Shown here one piece after another: positions 34,754-43,729 of a stretch of 64,000 bases of DNA. Location of the stretch: contig NZ_JARBAX010000001.1 of NCBI RefSeq assembly GCF_028807635.1, positions 2,059,001 to 2,123,000 of the forward strand. Direction: 5' to 3'. A program made the translations under genes and the position numbers. Every line of letters starts with the position of its first letter. Positions within the stretch are counted from its first letter, which is position 1. Source of the stretch: Streptomyces spiramyceticus (GTDB taxonomy: Bacteria > Actinomycetota > Actinomycetes > Streptomycetales > Streptomycetaceae). The notes beneath the pieces were generated by a model. That model saw only the letters and a list, made by a program, of their open reading frames with translations. It made no database searches and had not been told where the DNA came from.

Positions 34754-35997
34754 TAGATCTGGCGCGGGCGGCCGATGCGGGAACCCGGCTCCTTGATCAT
34801 CTCGTGCCACTGGGCGATCCAGCCCGGGAGACGGCCCAGCGCGAAGAGCACCGTGAACATCTCGGTCGGGAAGCCCATGGCCCGGTAGATCAGGCCGGTG
34901 TAGAAGTCGACGTTCGGGTAGAGCTTGCGCTCCACGAAGTAGTCGTCCGCCAGCGCGTGCTCTTCGAGCTTGAGCGCGATGTCGAGCAGCTTGTCGTCCT
35001 TGCCCAGGGCGGAGAGAACGTCGTGCGCCGCAGCCTTGATGATCTTCGCCCGGGGGTCGAAGTTCTTGTAGACGCGGTGCCCGAAGCCCATGAGCTTCAC
35101 GCCGTCTTCCTTGTTCTTCACCTTGCGGATGAAGTTGGTGACGTCGCCGCCGTCGGCCTGGATGCCTTCCAGCATCTCCAGCACCGACTGGTTGGCACCG
35201 CCGTGCAGCGGGCCCCACAGCGCGCTGATGCCGGCGGAGATCGAGGCGAACATGTTCGCCTGCGAGGAGCCGACCAGACGCACGGTGGAGGTCGAGCAGT
35301 TCTGCTCGTGGTCCGCGTGCAGGATCAGCAGCTTGTCGAGCGCGGAAACGACGACCGGGTCCAGGTCGTACTCCTGCGCGGGGACCGAGAAGGTCATGCG
35401 CAGGAAGTTCTCGACGTACCCGAGGTCGTTGCGCGGGTAGACGAAGGGGTGACCGATCGACTTCTTGTAGGCGTACGCCGCGATCGTCGGAAGCTTGGCG
35501 AGCAGGCGGATCGTCGAAAGGTGACGCTGCTTCTCGTCGAACGGGTTGTGGCTGTCCTGGTAGAACGTGGACAGCGCGCTGACCACCGACGACAGCATGG
35601 CCATCGGGTGCGCGTCACGCGGGAAGCCGTCGAAGAACCGCTTGACGTCCTCGTGCAGCAGCGTGTGCTGGGTGATCTCATTCTTGAAGGACGACAGCTC
35701 GTCGACCTTGGGGAGCTCACCATTGATCAGAAGGTAGGCCACCTCAGCGAAGGTGGAGTGCTCGGCCAGCTGCTCGATGGGGTAACCGCGGTAGCGCAGG
35801 ATGCCCTGCTCACCGTCGAGGTAGGTGATAGCGGATTTATAGGCGGCTGTATTGCCATATCCGCTGTCGAGAGTCACAAGACCGGTCTGAGACCGGAGCT
35901 TCCCGATATCGAAGCCCTTGTCGCCGACGGTGCTGTCGATCACCGGGTAGGTGTACTCGCCATCGCCGTACCGCAGTACTACAGAGTTGTCGCTCAC
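34708..35997 (-). CDS. gltA: Citrate synthase, 429 aa
   Basis: The type II citrate synthase of the TCA cycle. The catalytic regions are HADHEQNCSTSTVRLVGSS, GPLHGGAN (His) and MGFGHRVYKNFDPR (His), with the Asp region in FYTGLIYRAMGFPTEMF. GTG 35997 (VSDNSVVLRYGDGEY) is chosen: it follows GAGGGATGAC and matches how actinobacterial homologues begin. An ATG at 36054 is in frame but would add an Arg-rich tail. It is monocistronic, with its 3' end duplicated downstream. Confidence 0.95.
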   Translation of the reverse strand: MSDNSVVLRYGDGEYTYPVIDSTVGDKGFDIGKLRSQTGLVTLDSGYGNTAAYKSAITYLDGEQGILRYRGYPIEQLAEHSTFAEVAYLLINGELPKVDELSSFKNEITQHTLLHEDVKRFFDGFPRDAHPMAMLSSVVSALSTFYQDSHNPFDEKQRHLSTIRLLAKLPTIAAYAYKKSIGHPFVYPRNDLGYVENFLRMTFSVPAQEYDLDPVVVSALDKLLILHADHEQNCSTSTVRLVGSSQANMFASISAGISALWGPLHGGANQSVLEMLEGIQADGGDVTNFIRKVKNKEDGVKLMGFGHRVYKNFDPRAKIIKAAAHDVLSALGKDDKLLDIALKLEEHALADDYFVERKLYPNVDFYTGLIYRAMGFPTEMFTVLFALGRLPGWIAQWHEMIKEPGSRIGRPRQIYTGEVLRDFVPVEGR

Positions 35998-36194
35998 GTC
36001 ATCCCTCACCGACGTAGTGCCTCTTCTTCGAGGTGCCCTGACTGTCTCTACCATCCCCCATTTGGCTCAGCAGAGTGCACTCGGGGTCGGCCATTAGGCC
36101 CATTCACGGCACTCAGTGCCGCCAACCTGCTCATCCTGCCCCCTTCGCCCCAGTTACCGGAAGTCCAGGATGATCTTTGCCCCCGATGGTCCCC

Positions 36195-38447
36195 TTATGA
36201 GCCGTTTTGTAATCCGCCTGTCAGCCGGTGATCGAGCGCAGTACACCGTCTGCCCGCCGAAACCGTGCGGACCGCCTGGCCGATCGCCTTGCGGGAGCCG
36301 ACCAGGACGACGAGCTTCTTGGCCCGGGTGACCGCCGTGTAGAGCAGATTCCGCTGGAGCATCATCCAGGCCCCGGTTGTCACCGGAATCACCACCGCCG
36401 GATACTCGCTGCCCTGCGAGCGGTGGATGGTCACGGCGTACGCGTGCGCCAGCTCGTCGAGCTCGTCGAAGTCGTACGGAACCTCCTCGTCCTCGTCCGT
36501 CAGCACCGTCAGGCGCTGGTCGTCCAGGTTGAGCGAGGTGACCACGCCCACGGTGCCGTTGAAGACCCCGTTCTGTCCCTTCTCGTAATTGTTGCGAATC
36601 TGCGTCACCTTGTCTCCGACGCGGAAGACCCTGCCGCCGAACCTCTTCTCCGGAAGATCGGGCCTCGCGGGGGTGATCGCCTGCTGGAGCAGCCCATTGA
36701 GCGTGCCCGCGCCCGCCGGGCCGCGGTGCATGGGGGCCAGCACCTGGATGTCGCGGCGCGGATCGAGGCCGAACTTCGCGGGGATGCGGCGGGCCGCCAC
36801 GTCCACCGTGACCCGCCCGGCGTCCTCCGTCTCGTCCTCGACGAAGAGGAAGAAGTCCGGCAGGCCCTGAGTGATCGGCTGCACACCGGAGTTGATGCGG
36901 TGCGCGTTGGTGACGACGCCCGACTGCTGGGCCTGGCGGAAGATCCTGGTGAGACGGACCGATGGAACCGGGCCGCCGTCCGCCAGCAGGTCACGCAGCA
37001 CCTCGCCCGCGCCGACCGAAGGCAGCTGGTCCACGTCCCCGACGAGCAGCAGATGCGCGCCCGGCGCGACCGCCTTCACCAGTTTGTTGGCGAGGAGCAG
37101 GTCCAGCATCGACGCCTCGTCGACGACCACCAGATCCGCGTCGAGCGGCCTGTCCCTGTCGTACGCCGCGTCGCCGCCGGGCCTGAGCTCCAGCAGGCGG
37201 TGCACGGTGGACGCCTCGGCCCCGGTCAGCTCCGCGAGGCGCTTGGCGGCCCTTCCGGTGGGTGCGGCGAGCACCACCTTGGCCTGCTTGGCGCGGGCCA
37301 GCTCGACCACCGAGCGGACGGTGAACGACTTGCCGCAGCCCGGACCCCCGGTGAGCACCGCGACCTTCTCGGTGAGCGCCAGCTTGACCGCCGCCTGCTG
37401 CTCGGGCGCCAGCTCCGCCCCCGTACGGTCCGCGAGCCAGGCCAGCGCCTTGTCCCAGGCCACGTTCCGGAAGGCCGGCATCCGGTCCTCCTCGGTGCGC
37501 AGCAGGCGCAGCACCTGTGCGGCCAGGGAGATTTCGGCGCGGTGGAACGGCACGAGGTAGACGGCGGTGACGGGGTCGCCGCCGTCCGCGGCCGGGACCT
37601 TTTCCCGTACGACGCCTTCCTCCGCGGCCAGTTCGGCCAGGCAGTCGATGACCAGGCCCGTGTCGACCTGGAGCAGCTTCACCGCGTCGCTGATCAGCTG
37701 CTCCTCGGGGAGGTAGCAGTGGCCCTGGTCGGTGGACTGCGACAGCGCGTACTGCAGCCCGGCCTTCACCCGCTCCGGGCTGTCGTGCGGGATGCCGACG
37801 GCCTGGGCGATGCGGTCGGCGGTGAGGAAGCCGATGCCCCAGACATCGGCGGCCAGGCGGTAGGGCTCGTTCTTTACTATCGAGATCGAAGCGTCGCCGT
37901 ACTTCTTGTAGATGCGCACCGCGATGGAGGTCGACACCCCCACACCCTGGAGGAAGATCATGACCTCCTTGATGGCCTTCTGTTCCTCCCACGCCGCACC
38001 GATCAGCTTCGTACGCTTGGGGCCGAGTCCCGGGACTTCGACCAGGCGCTTCGGCTCCTGCTCGATCACGTCGAGCGTGTCGGTGCCGAAGTGCTCGACG
38101 ATGCGGTCCGCGATCTTCGGGCCGATGCCCTTGATCAGGCCGGAGCCGAGGTACCGGCGGATGCCCTGGATCGTGGCGGGCAGCACGGTCGTGTAGTTCT
38201 CCACGGTGAACTGCTTGCCGTACTGGGGGTGCGAGGCCCAGCGGCCCGCCATGCGCAGCGACTCGCCGGGCTGCGCGCCGAGCAGCGAACCGACGACCGT
38301 GAGGAGATCGCCTCCGCCGCGGCCCGTGTCGACACGGGCGACCGTGTACCCGGTCTCCTCGTTGGCGTACGTGATCCGCTCCAGGACTCCCTCGACCACC
38401 GCGGAGGAGGTGGAGGCCTGTGCTGGGACCGCTGTTGGACTCGACAT
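36195..38447 (-). CDS. recD2: RecD2-type helicase (SF1), 750 aa
   Basis: An N-terminal OB-like domain (GVLERITYANEETGYTVARV) and helix-hairpin-helix repeats (KGIGPKIADRIVEHFG, VPGLGPKRTKLI) precede the helicase core. That core has Walker A GGPGCGKSF near residue 365, Walker B VVVDEASMLD, LLVGDVDQLPSVGAG and the C-terminal UvrD_C_2 motif YAVTIHRSQGSEYPAVV. It lacks RecBC partners and belongs to the stand-alone YrrC/RecD2 family that unwinds 5'-tailed DNA in repair. ATG 38447 begins MSSPTAVPAQAS. Confidence 0.95.
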   Translation of the reverse strand: MSSPTAVPAQASTSSAVVEGVLERITYANEETGYTVARVDTGRGGGDLLTVVGSLLGAQPGESLRMAGRWASHPQYGKQFTVENYTTVLPATIQGIRRYLGSGLIKGIGPKIADRIVEHFGTDTLDVIEQEPKRLVEVPGLGPKRTKLIGAAWEEQKAIKEVMIFLQGVGVSTSIAVRIYKKYGDASISIVKNEPYRLAADVWGIGFLTADRIAQAVGIPHDSPERVKAGLQYALSQSTDQGHCYLPEEQLISDAVKLLQVDTGLVIDCLAELAAEEGVVREKVPAADGGDPVTAVYLVPFHRAEISLAAQVLRLLRTEEDRMPAFRNVAWDKALAWLADRTGAELAPEQQAAVKLALTEKVAVLTGGPGCGKSFTVRSVVELARAKQAKVVLAAPTGRAAKRLAELTGAEASTVHRLLELRPGGDAAYDRDRPLDADLVVVDEASMLDLLLANKLVKAVAPGAHLLLVGDVDQLPSVGAGEVLRDLLADGGPVPSVRLTRIFRQAQQSGVVTNAHRINSGVQPITQGLPDFFLFVEDETEDAGRVTVDVAARRIPAKFGLDPRRDIQVLAPMHRGPAGAGTLNGLLQQAITPARPDLPEKRFGGRVFRVGDKVTQIRNNYEKGQNGVFNGTVGVVTSLNLDDQRLTVLTDEDEEVPYDFDELDELAHAYAVTIHRSQGSEYPAVVIPVTTGAWMMLQRNLLYTAVTRAKKLVVLVGSRKAIGQAVRTVSAGRRCTALDHRLTGGLQNGS

Positions 38448-38531
38448 GTTCTGAACGCTACCGCCGGGGTCCGACACAGCGGGCTGCCTGTGGACAACTC
38501 CGCTCCGGCCGTCCGGTCCGGAAGCCAAGGA

Positions 38532-38553
38532 GGCCCGGTCCGTCGACCGGGCC
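38532..38553 (-). terminator. Terminator of the sugar operon
   Basis: GGCCCGGTC/GACCGGGCC with a 4-base loop, downstream of the TIM-barrel gene that ends at 38674. Confidence 0.65.
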
Positions 38554-38673
38554 CCTCAGATCCCCCTCCGTCTCAGGCCTCCCCGAAATCCCCCCGGATC
38601 CCACCCCGGAAGCCCTGATGCCAAGTACGACACTCACCGTGGCCGGAGGGTTGCACGCCGGATGCAAGTATTT

Positions 38674-39492
38674 TCAGATACGCGTCAGATAGCGGTCGGC
38701 GACCTCCGCCAGGACGTCGGCGCCGTCCCTCGCCCACAGGCCCTCGTTGAAGATCTCGACCTCGATCGGACCTTCGTAACCCGCCGCGTCCACCTGGTCG
38801 CGGAACCAGCCGAAGTCGACCGCCCCGTCCCCCAGCTGCCCCCGGCCCAGCAGCACGCCCGCCGGCAACGGCGTGATCCAGTCCGCCAGTTGGAACGCCG
38901 CGATACGGCCCCCGGCGCCCGCCCGCGCGATGTCGCCGCCGACACGGTCGTCCCACCACAGGTGGTAGGTGTCCACGACCACCCCCACCCGGTCCGCCGG
39001 AAAGCGTTCAGCCAGTTCGAGCGCCTGGCCCAGCGTCGAGACCACGCAGCGGTCCGAGGCGAACATGGGATGCAGCGGCTCGATGGCCAGCCGTACGCCG
39101 CGGTCGGCGGCGTACGGCGCCAGTTCGGCCAGCCCCTGTGCGATGCGTTCGCGGGCGCCGTGCAGGTCGCGGCTGCCCGGCGGCAGGCCGCCGGAGACCA
39201 GGACCAGGGTGTCGGTGCCGAGGGTGGCCGCCTCGTCGACGGCCCGGCGGTTGTCGGCCAGCGCCGGGGCCCGGTCGTCGCCCGTGAGGAAGCCGCCCCG
39301 GCACAGGCTGGTCACCTTCAGGCCGGCGTCCCGCACGAGACGTGCGGCGCGCTCCACGCCGTACTCCTGGACGGGCGCACGCCACAGACCCACGCCAGGT
39401 ACGCCCGCCTTTACGCAGCCCTCGGCCAGCTCGGGCAGCGACCACTGCCTGATGGTCTCCTGGTTGAGACTGAGCCTGGAAAGGTCCTTCAC
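38674..39492 (-). CDS. TIM-barrel sugar-phosphate isomerase/epimerase, 272 aa
   Basis: A xylose-isomerase-like (AP_endonuc_2) barrel: LAIEPLHPMFASDR, VVVDTYHLWWDD, FQLADWITP and EVEIFNEGLWA contain the expected Glu, Asp and His metal ligands. GTG 39492 follows GGAGTGGAACA and overlaps the DUF993 stop by 4 bases. It is the last gene of a three-gene operon controlled from the LacI-flanked promoter. The sugar is unknown. Confidence 0.88.
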   Translation of the reverse strand: MKDLSRLSLNQETIRQWSLPELAEGCVKAGVPGVGLWRAPVQEYGVERAARLVRDAGLKVTSLCRGGFLTGDDRAPALADNRRAVDEAATLGTDTLVLVSGGLPPGSRDLHGARERIAQGLAELAPYAADRGVRLAIEPLHPMFASDRCVVSTLGQALELAERFPADRVGVVVDTYHLWWDDRVGGDIARAGAGGRIAAFQLADWITPLPAGVLLGRGQLGDGAVDFGWFRDQVDAAGYEGPIEVEIFNEGLWARDGADVLAEVADRYLTRI

Positions 39493-40634
39493 TGTTCCAC
39501 TCCGTACGTGCTGAGCAGGGATTTCATGCGGGCCTCGGCGAGTGCCGGGTCCGGGAACAGGCCCAGGCCGTCCGCCAGTTCGTACGCCCGCGCCAGGTGC
39601 GGCAGCGACCGCGCCGACTGGAGGCCTCCCAGCATCGTGAAGTGCGACTGGTGGCCGGCCAGCCACGCCAGGAGAACGACGCCGGTCTTGTAGAAGCGCG
39701 TCGGCGGCTGGAAGAGATGGCGCGACAGCTCGACGGTCGGGTCGAGCAGCTCGCGGAATGCCGAGGCGTCGCCCATGTCCAGGACACGGACCGCCTCGGC
39801 CGCCAGCGGGGCGAGGGGGTCGAAGATGCCCAGCAGCGCGTGGCTGAAGCCGTGGTCGTCGCCCGCGATCAGCTCCGGGTAGTTGAAGTCGTCGCCCGTG
39901 TAGCAGCGCACGCCCTTCGGCAGGCGGCGGCGCAGGTCGATCTCGCGCCGGCCGTCCAGGAGCGAGATCTTGATGCCGTCCACCTTGTCGGGATGGGACG
40001 TGATGACCTCCAGGAAGGTCTCGGTGGCGGCGTCCAGGTCCGCGCTCCCCCAGTAGCCCTCCAGCGCCGGGTCGAACATCGGGCCCAGCCAGTGCAGTAC
40101 GACCGGCTCGCTCGCCTGGTGCAGGAGGTGGCCGTACGTCGCCAGGTAGTCCTCGGGGCCCTTGGCGGCCGCCGCCAGCGCGCGTGATGCCATGAGGACT
40201 GCGCGGGCGCCGGTCGACTCCACGAGCGCCAGCTGTTCCTCGTACGCCGCCGTGACTTCCGCGAGGGTGTGCGGGCCCTGCGTGAGCTGGTCGGTTCCTG
40301 CGCCGCACGCGATCGCCCCGCCTACCGTCGCCGCCTCCGCCGCCGAACGCCGGATCAGCTCCGCCGCGCCCGCCCAGTCCAGGCCCATCCCCCGCTGTGC
40401 GGTGTCCATGGCCTCGGCCACCCCGAGGCCGTGCGACCACAGGTGCCTGCGGAAGGCGAGCGTGGCGTCCCAGTCGACGGTGGCGGGCCCGTCGGGCGAC
40501 GCGTCGGCGTGCGGGTCGGCGACGACGTGCGCGGCCGAGTAGACCGTGCGGGAGGCGAGGGGGGCGCCGTGGGGCGGGAGGGCCAGGGGCGTTGTGCGCG
40601 GTTCGTACGTACCGTGCGGGAGCCTGATCGTCAC
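39489..40634 (-). CDS. DUF993 (dihydrodipicolinate-synthase-like) protein, 381 aa
   Basis: I recognise the DUF993 pattern: AFRRHLWSHGLGVAEAMDTAQRG, IKISLLDGRREIDLRRRLP and YTGDDFNYPELIAGD, with a TIM-barrel aldolase layout. The Lys in DGIKISLLD is the likely Schiff-base residue. The GTG at 40634 overlaps the oxidoreductase stop (GTGA) and its own stop overlaps the isomerase start, so the three proteins are made together. A lyase step on a keto-sugar acid is plausible but not established. Confidence 0.8.
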   Translation of the reverse strand: MTIRLPHGTYEPRTTPLALPPHGAPLASRTVYSAAHVVADPHADASPDGPATVDWDATLAFRRHLWSHGLGVAEAMDTAQRGMGLDWAGAAELIRRSAAEAATVGGAIACGAGTDQLTQGPHTLAEVTAAYEEQLALVESTGARAVLMASRALAAAAKGPEDYLATYGHLLHQASEPVVLHWLGPMFDPALEGYWGSADLDAATETFLEVITSHPDKVDGIKISLLDGRREIDLRRRLPKGVRCYTGDDFNYPELIAGDDHGFSHALLGIFDPLAPLAAEAVRVLDMGDASAFRELLDPTVELSRHLFQPPTRFYKTGVVLLAWLAGHQSHFTMLGGLQSARSLPHLARAYELADGLGLFPDPALAEARMKSLLSTYGVEQ

Positions 40635-41788
40635 AGCGACAGCTCCGGTACGTCGTAACGGCGGCCCTCTGCGGAGGACTTGAGGCCGAGCTCGGCCAGC
40701 TGTACGCCGCGTGCGCCCGCGAGGAGGTCCCAGGTGTACGGCTCGTCCAGTGCGACGTGGCGCAGGAAGAGCTCCCACTGGGCCTTGAAGCCGTTGTCGA
40801 AGGTGTCGTTGTCGGGGACTTCCTGCCACTGGTCACGGAAGGAGTGCGTGACCGGGAGGTCGGGGTTCCAGACCGGCTTGGGGGTCGTACTGCGGTGCTG
40901 CACACGGCAGTTGCGCAGGCCGGCCACTGCGGAGCCGTGCGTTCCGTCGACCTGGAACTCGACGAGCTCGTCGCGGTTGACCCGTACCGCCCAGGAGGAG
41001 TTGATCTGCGCCACCGCGCCGCCCTCCAGCTGGAAGATGCCGTACGCCGCGTCGTCGGCGGTGGCGGCGTACGGCTTGCCCTTCTCGTCCCAGCGCTGCG
41101 GGATGTGGGTCGCGACGTGCGACTGGACGGTCGCGACCCGGCCGAACAGCTCGTGCAGTACGTACTCCCAGTGCGGGAACATGTCCACGACGATGCCGCC
41201 GCCGTCGTCGGAGCGGTAGTTCCACGAGGGGCGCTGGGCGGACTGCCAGTCGCCCTCGAAGACCCAGTAGCCGAACTCGCCCCGGACGGAGAGGATCTCG
41301 CCGAAGAAGCCGCCGTCGATCAGGCGCTTCAGCTTGAGCAGGCCCGGGAGGAAGATCTTGTCCTGTACGACGCCGTGTTTGATGCCGGCGTCGCGGGCCA
41401 GGCGGGCCAGTCCGAGGGCGGCGGTCAGGCCGGTTGCCGTCGGTTTCTCCGTGTAGACGTGCTTGCCCGCCGCGATGGCCCTTCTCAGGGCCTCCTCGCG
41501 GGCGGAGGTGACCTGGGCGTCGAAGTAGATGTCGATCGTGTCGTCGGCGAGGACGGCATCCAGGTCTGTGGACCATTCGGTGAGGTCGTGGCGGGCGGCC
41601 AGGTCCTTGAGGGCGTGTTCGCGGCGGCCGACCAGGACCGGCTCGGGCCACAGGACCGTGCCGGTGCCATCGCCCAGGTCCAGGCCGCCCTGCTCGCGGA
41701 TCGCGAGGACGGAGCGGACGAGGTGCTGGCGGTAGCCCATCCGCCCCGTAACGCCGTTCATGGCGATGCGCACTGTCTTGCGTGTCAC
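40631..41788 (-). CDS. Gfo/Idh/MocA-family sugar dehydrogenase, 385 aa
   Basis: The N-terminal nucleotide fold is RIAMNGVTGRMGYRQH. The family lysine is in HVYTEKPTATGL, and the later WNYRSDDGGGIVVDMFPHWEYVL supplies the conserved Asp and His of the active site. GTG 41788 follows GGAGGGAACATTC. It is the first gene of the leftward operon and should oxidise the incoming sugar. The operator at 41813 lies 25 bp upstream. Confidence 0.88.
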   Translation of the reverse strand: MTRKTVRIAMNGVTGRMGYRQHLVRSVLAIREQGGLDLGDGTGTVLWPEPVLVGRREHALKDLAARHDLTEWSTDLDAVLADDTIDIYFDAQVTSAREEALRRAIAAGKHVYTEKPTATGLTAALGLARLARDAGIKHGVVQDKIFLPGLLKLKRLIDGGFFGEILSVRGEFGYWVFEGDWQSAQRPSWNYRSDDGGGIVVDMFPHWEYVLHELFGRVATVQSHVATHIPQRWDEKGKPYAATADDAAYGIFQLEGGAVAQINSSWAVRVNRDELVEFQVDGTHGSAVAGLRNCRVQHRSTTPKPVWNPDLPVTHSFRDQWQEVPDNDTFDNGFKAQWELFLRHVALDEPYTWDLLAGARGVQLAELGLKSSAEGRRYDVPELSL

Positions 41789-41812
41789 GAATGTTCCCTC
41801 CGTACGGCCATA

Positions 41813-41824
41813 GTAAGCGCTTTC
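41813..41824. promoter_or_regulatory. LacI-type operator
   Basis: GTAAGCGCTTTC is centred on the AAGCGCTT core typical of LacI/GalR operators. It sits between the divergent dehydrogenase operon and the lacI-family gene, so the regulator probably represses both. Confidence 0.7.
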
Positions 41825-41883
41825 TACACGTTGTGAAGCTAGCCTGCGGAGAGCTGCTCGCACAAGACCCGGAGGACGACCAG

Positions 41884-42960
41884 ATGACAGTGACCTTGGC
41901 GGACGTGGCGGCCCGCGCCCGGGTGTCGCCTGCCACCGTCTCCCGTGTGCTGAACGGCAACTACCCGGTCGCCGCCGCCACGCGGGAGCGGGTGCTGCGC
42001 GCGGTCGACGAACTCGACTACGTCCTGAACGGGCCCGCGAGTGCGCTTGCCGCTGCGACGTCCGACCTCGTCGGGATCCTCGTCAACGACATCGCCGACC
42101 CCTTCTTCGGGATCATGGCCGGGGCCGCGCAGTCCCAGATAGGCGGCCTTGAGGGGGCGGGGGCGGGGCGTGCGGGCGGCGAGAAACTCGCCATCGTCTG
42201 CAACACGGGGGGCTCGCCGGAGCGCGAGCTCACCTACCTCACGCTGTTGCAGCGACAGCGGGCCGCGGCGGTGATTCTTACCGGGGGCGCGATCGAGGAC
42301 CCGGAGCACTCGGCGCTGGTCGCCGCGAAGCTGGCGAAGCTGGCGGACGGGGGTGCGCGGGTGGTGCTGTGCGGGAGGCCGCCGCTGGCTGAGGGGGCCT
42401 CTGGCCCCGGCCCGGTGGTGGCTGCGCTTGCCTTCGACAACCGGGGCGGGGGGCGACGGCTCACCGGGCATCTGACGGCGCTGGGGCACCGGAGGATCGG
42501 GTACGTGGCCGGTCCTGAGGAGCGTACGACGACACGGCACCGGCTGGAGGGGCACCGCGAGGCGATGGCTGCGGCGGGGTTGCCCGAGGACGACGGCCTG
42601 ACGGTCCACGGGCCGTACGACCGCCGTAGCGGGTACGACGCGACGCTGGAACTCCTGCGCCGCGACCCGAGACTTACGGCGGTGGTCGCGGCGAACGACA
42701 CGGTGGCGCTGGGGGCGTGCGCGGCGCTGCGGGACCGGGGGCTGCGCATCCCGGACGACGTATCCGTCGCGGGCTTCGACGACCTCCCCTTCGCAACGGA
42801 CACCGTGCCCGCCCTCACGACGGTACGGCTGCCGCTGTACGAGGCGGGGGCGCGGGCGGGGCGGCTGGCAATGGGGAGGGAAGCGGCGCCACCGGGAGGC
42901 ATCGCGTCGGTTCCGGCGGAGCTGATGGTGCGGGGGTCTACGGGGGTGGCGCGGGGCTGA
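41884..42960 (+). CDS. LacI-family transcriptional regulator, 358 aa
   Basis: The helix-turn-helix and hinge are VTLADVAARARVSPATVSRV and LNGNYPVAAATRERVLRAV, followed by a periplasmic-binding-protein-like sensor (VGILVNDIADPFFG, HRRIGYVAGPEE, AVVAANDTVALGA, DVSVAGFDD). ATG 41884 follows CCGGAGGACGACC. An unusual Gly/Ala insertion (EGAGAGRAGGEK) interrupts the sensor near residue 95. It is divergent from the sugar operon it most likely controls. Confidence 0.92.
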   Translation: MTVTLADVAARARVSPATVSRVLNGNYPVAAATRERVLRAVDELDYVLNGPASALAAATSDLVGILVNDIADPFFGIMAGAAQSQIGGLEGAGAGRAGGEKLAIVCNTGGSPERELTYLTLLQRQRAAAVILTGGAIEDPEHSALVAAKLAKLADGGARVVLCGRPPLAEGASGPGPVVAALAFDNRGGGRRLTGHLTALGHRRIGYVAGPEERTTTRHRLEGHREAMAAAGLPEDDGLTVHGPYDRRSGYDATLELLRRDPRLTAVVAANDTVALGACAALRDRGLRIPDDVSVAGFDDLPFATDTVPALTTVRLPLYEAGARAGRLAMGREAAPPGGIASVPAELMVRGSTGVARG

Positions 42961-43017
42961 GCCGGGGCGTGGCCTGCCGGTCTTTGAGCCGGCGCCGGTG
43001 GTCGTGGTGCGGGGGTT

Positions 43018-43144
43018 GGCTTGCGCCGGGTGGGTCCGTGCGGGGTTTGGCTTGCGCCGCGTGGATCCGTGCGGGGTTTGGCTTGCGCCGGGTGGGCTCC
43101 GTGCGGGGCTTTGGCTTGCGCCGCGTGGGCCCCGTGCGGGGTCG
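43018..43144. repeat. Four tandem copies of a 31-33 bp GC-rich repeat
   Basis: The units begin at 43018, 43049, 43080 and 43113; each reads close to GGCTTGCGCCGGGTGGG followed by CCGTGCGGGGTTT. No spacers separate them, so this is a minisatellite rather than CRISPR. It lies directly after the lacI-family gene and before the nested inverted-repeat element. Confidence 0.9.
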
Positions 43145-43161
43145 GGCCGCTCCGGGGGCGC

Positions 43162-43605
43162 CATTCGGGACTGCATGATTTAGCTGCGGTGCGGGGGCTG
43201 CGTGTGCGAGGCCAGTAATTCGCGCACAAATCACGCTTTACGTCCCGAACAGCGCCCCCTGCGCGTCCCGCCCCCTCGCGCCGGTGGGTGGTGCCGACGC
43301 CGCTTGCCTGGCGGGGTTTCGGCCGGGGGTCCCGGGGGTTGTCCCCCGGGCAGGCACAGCACGTCCCGAACAGCGCCCCCTGCGCGACCCGCCCCCTCGC
43401 GCCGGTGGTCCATCCGGCCCCGCTCGCCGGGGTGCCACCCCCGTATCACCTGTGCCGTCGACCGGCGCCGGTCGGTGTTGGCGACGTACAGAGGGGGACG
43501 GGGCCGTAGGGAGTGGTGTTCGGGACGTAAAACGTGATTTGTGCGCGGGACGCCGGGAGGCTTTCGGTGACCCGGGATCGCAGCTAAATCATGCAGTCCC
43601 GAATG
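43162..43605. repeat. Nested inverted-repeat element of about 445 bp
   Basis: The outer arms are 27-bp perfect inverted repeats (43162-43188 and 43579-43605). Inside them a second pair of 31-bp inverted repeats matches at 30 positions (43221-43251 and 43517-43547). The gaps between outer and inner arms are 32 and 31 bp. The interior holds a 47-bp direct repeat with one mismatch (43241-43287, 43362-43408) and a perfect hairpin CCCGGGGG-TTGT-CCCCCGGG (43331-43350). No plausible protein is encoded. It resembles a non-autonomous mobile element (MITE-like) but I do not recognise it. Confidence 0.85.
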
Positions 43606-43729
43606 CCGCTCCCGTAGGCCCCGGCCCCCGGCACCACCACCGGCCGCCCCAGCACCAGCACCCCGCACCACCACCGGCTCCCGCAACGCCCCCGCCCCGG
43701 CAGCACAGAGCCTTCGGCCGCACGCCGAC

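Noticed and set aside
40631..41788. Gfo/Idh dehydrogenase considered as the missing myo-inositol 2-dehydrogenase (IolG)
   Set aside because: It is in a separate LacI-flanked operon with DUF993, begins MNGVTGRMGYRQH-like rather than like IolG, and has no shared operator with the iol genes.
43018..43144. Tandem 31-33 bp repeats considered as a CRISPR array
   Set aside because: The copies abut with no unique spacers and there are no cas genes.
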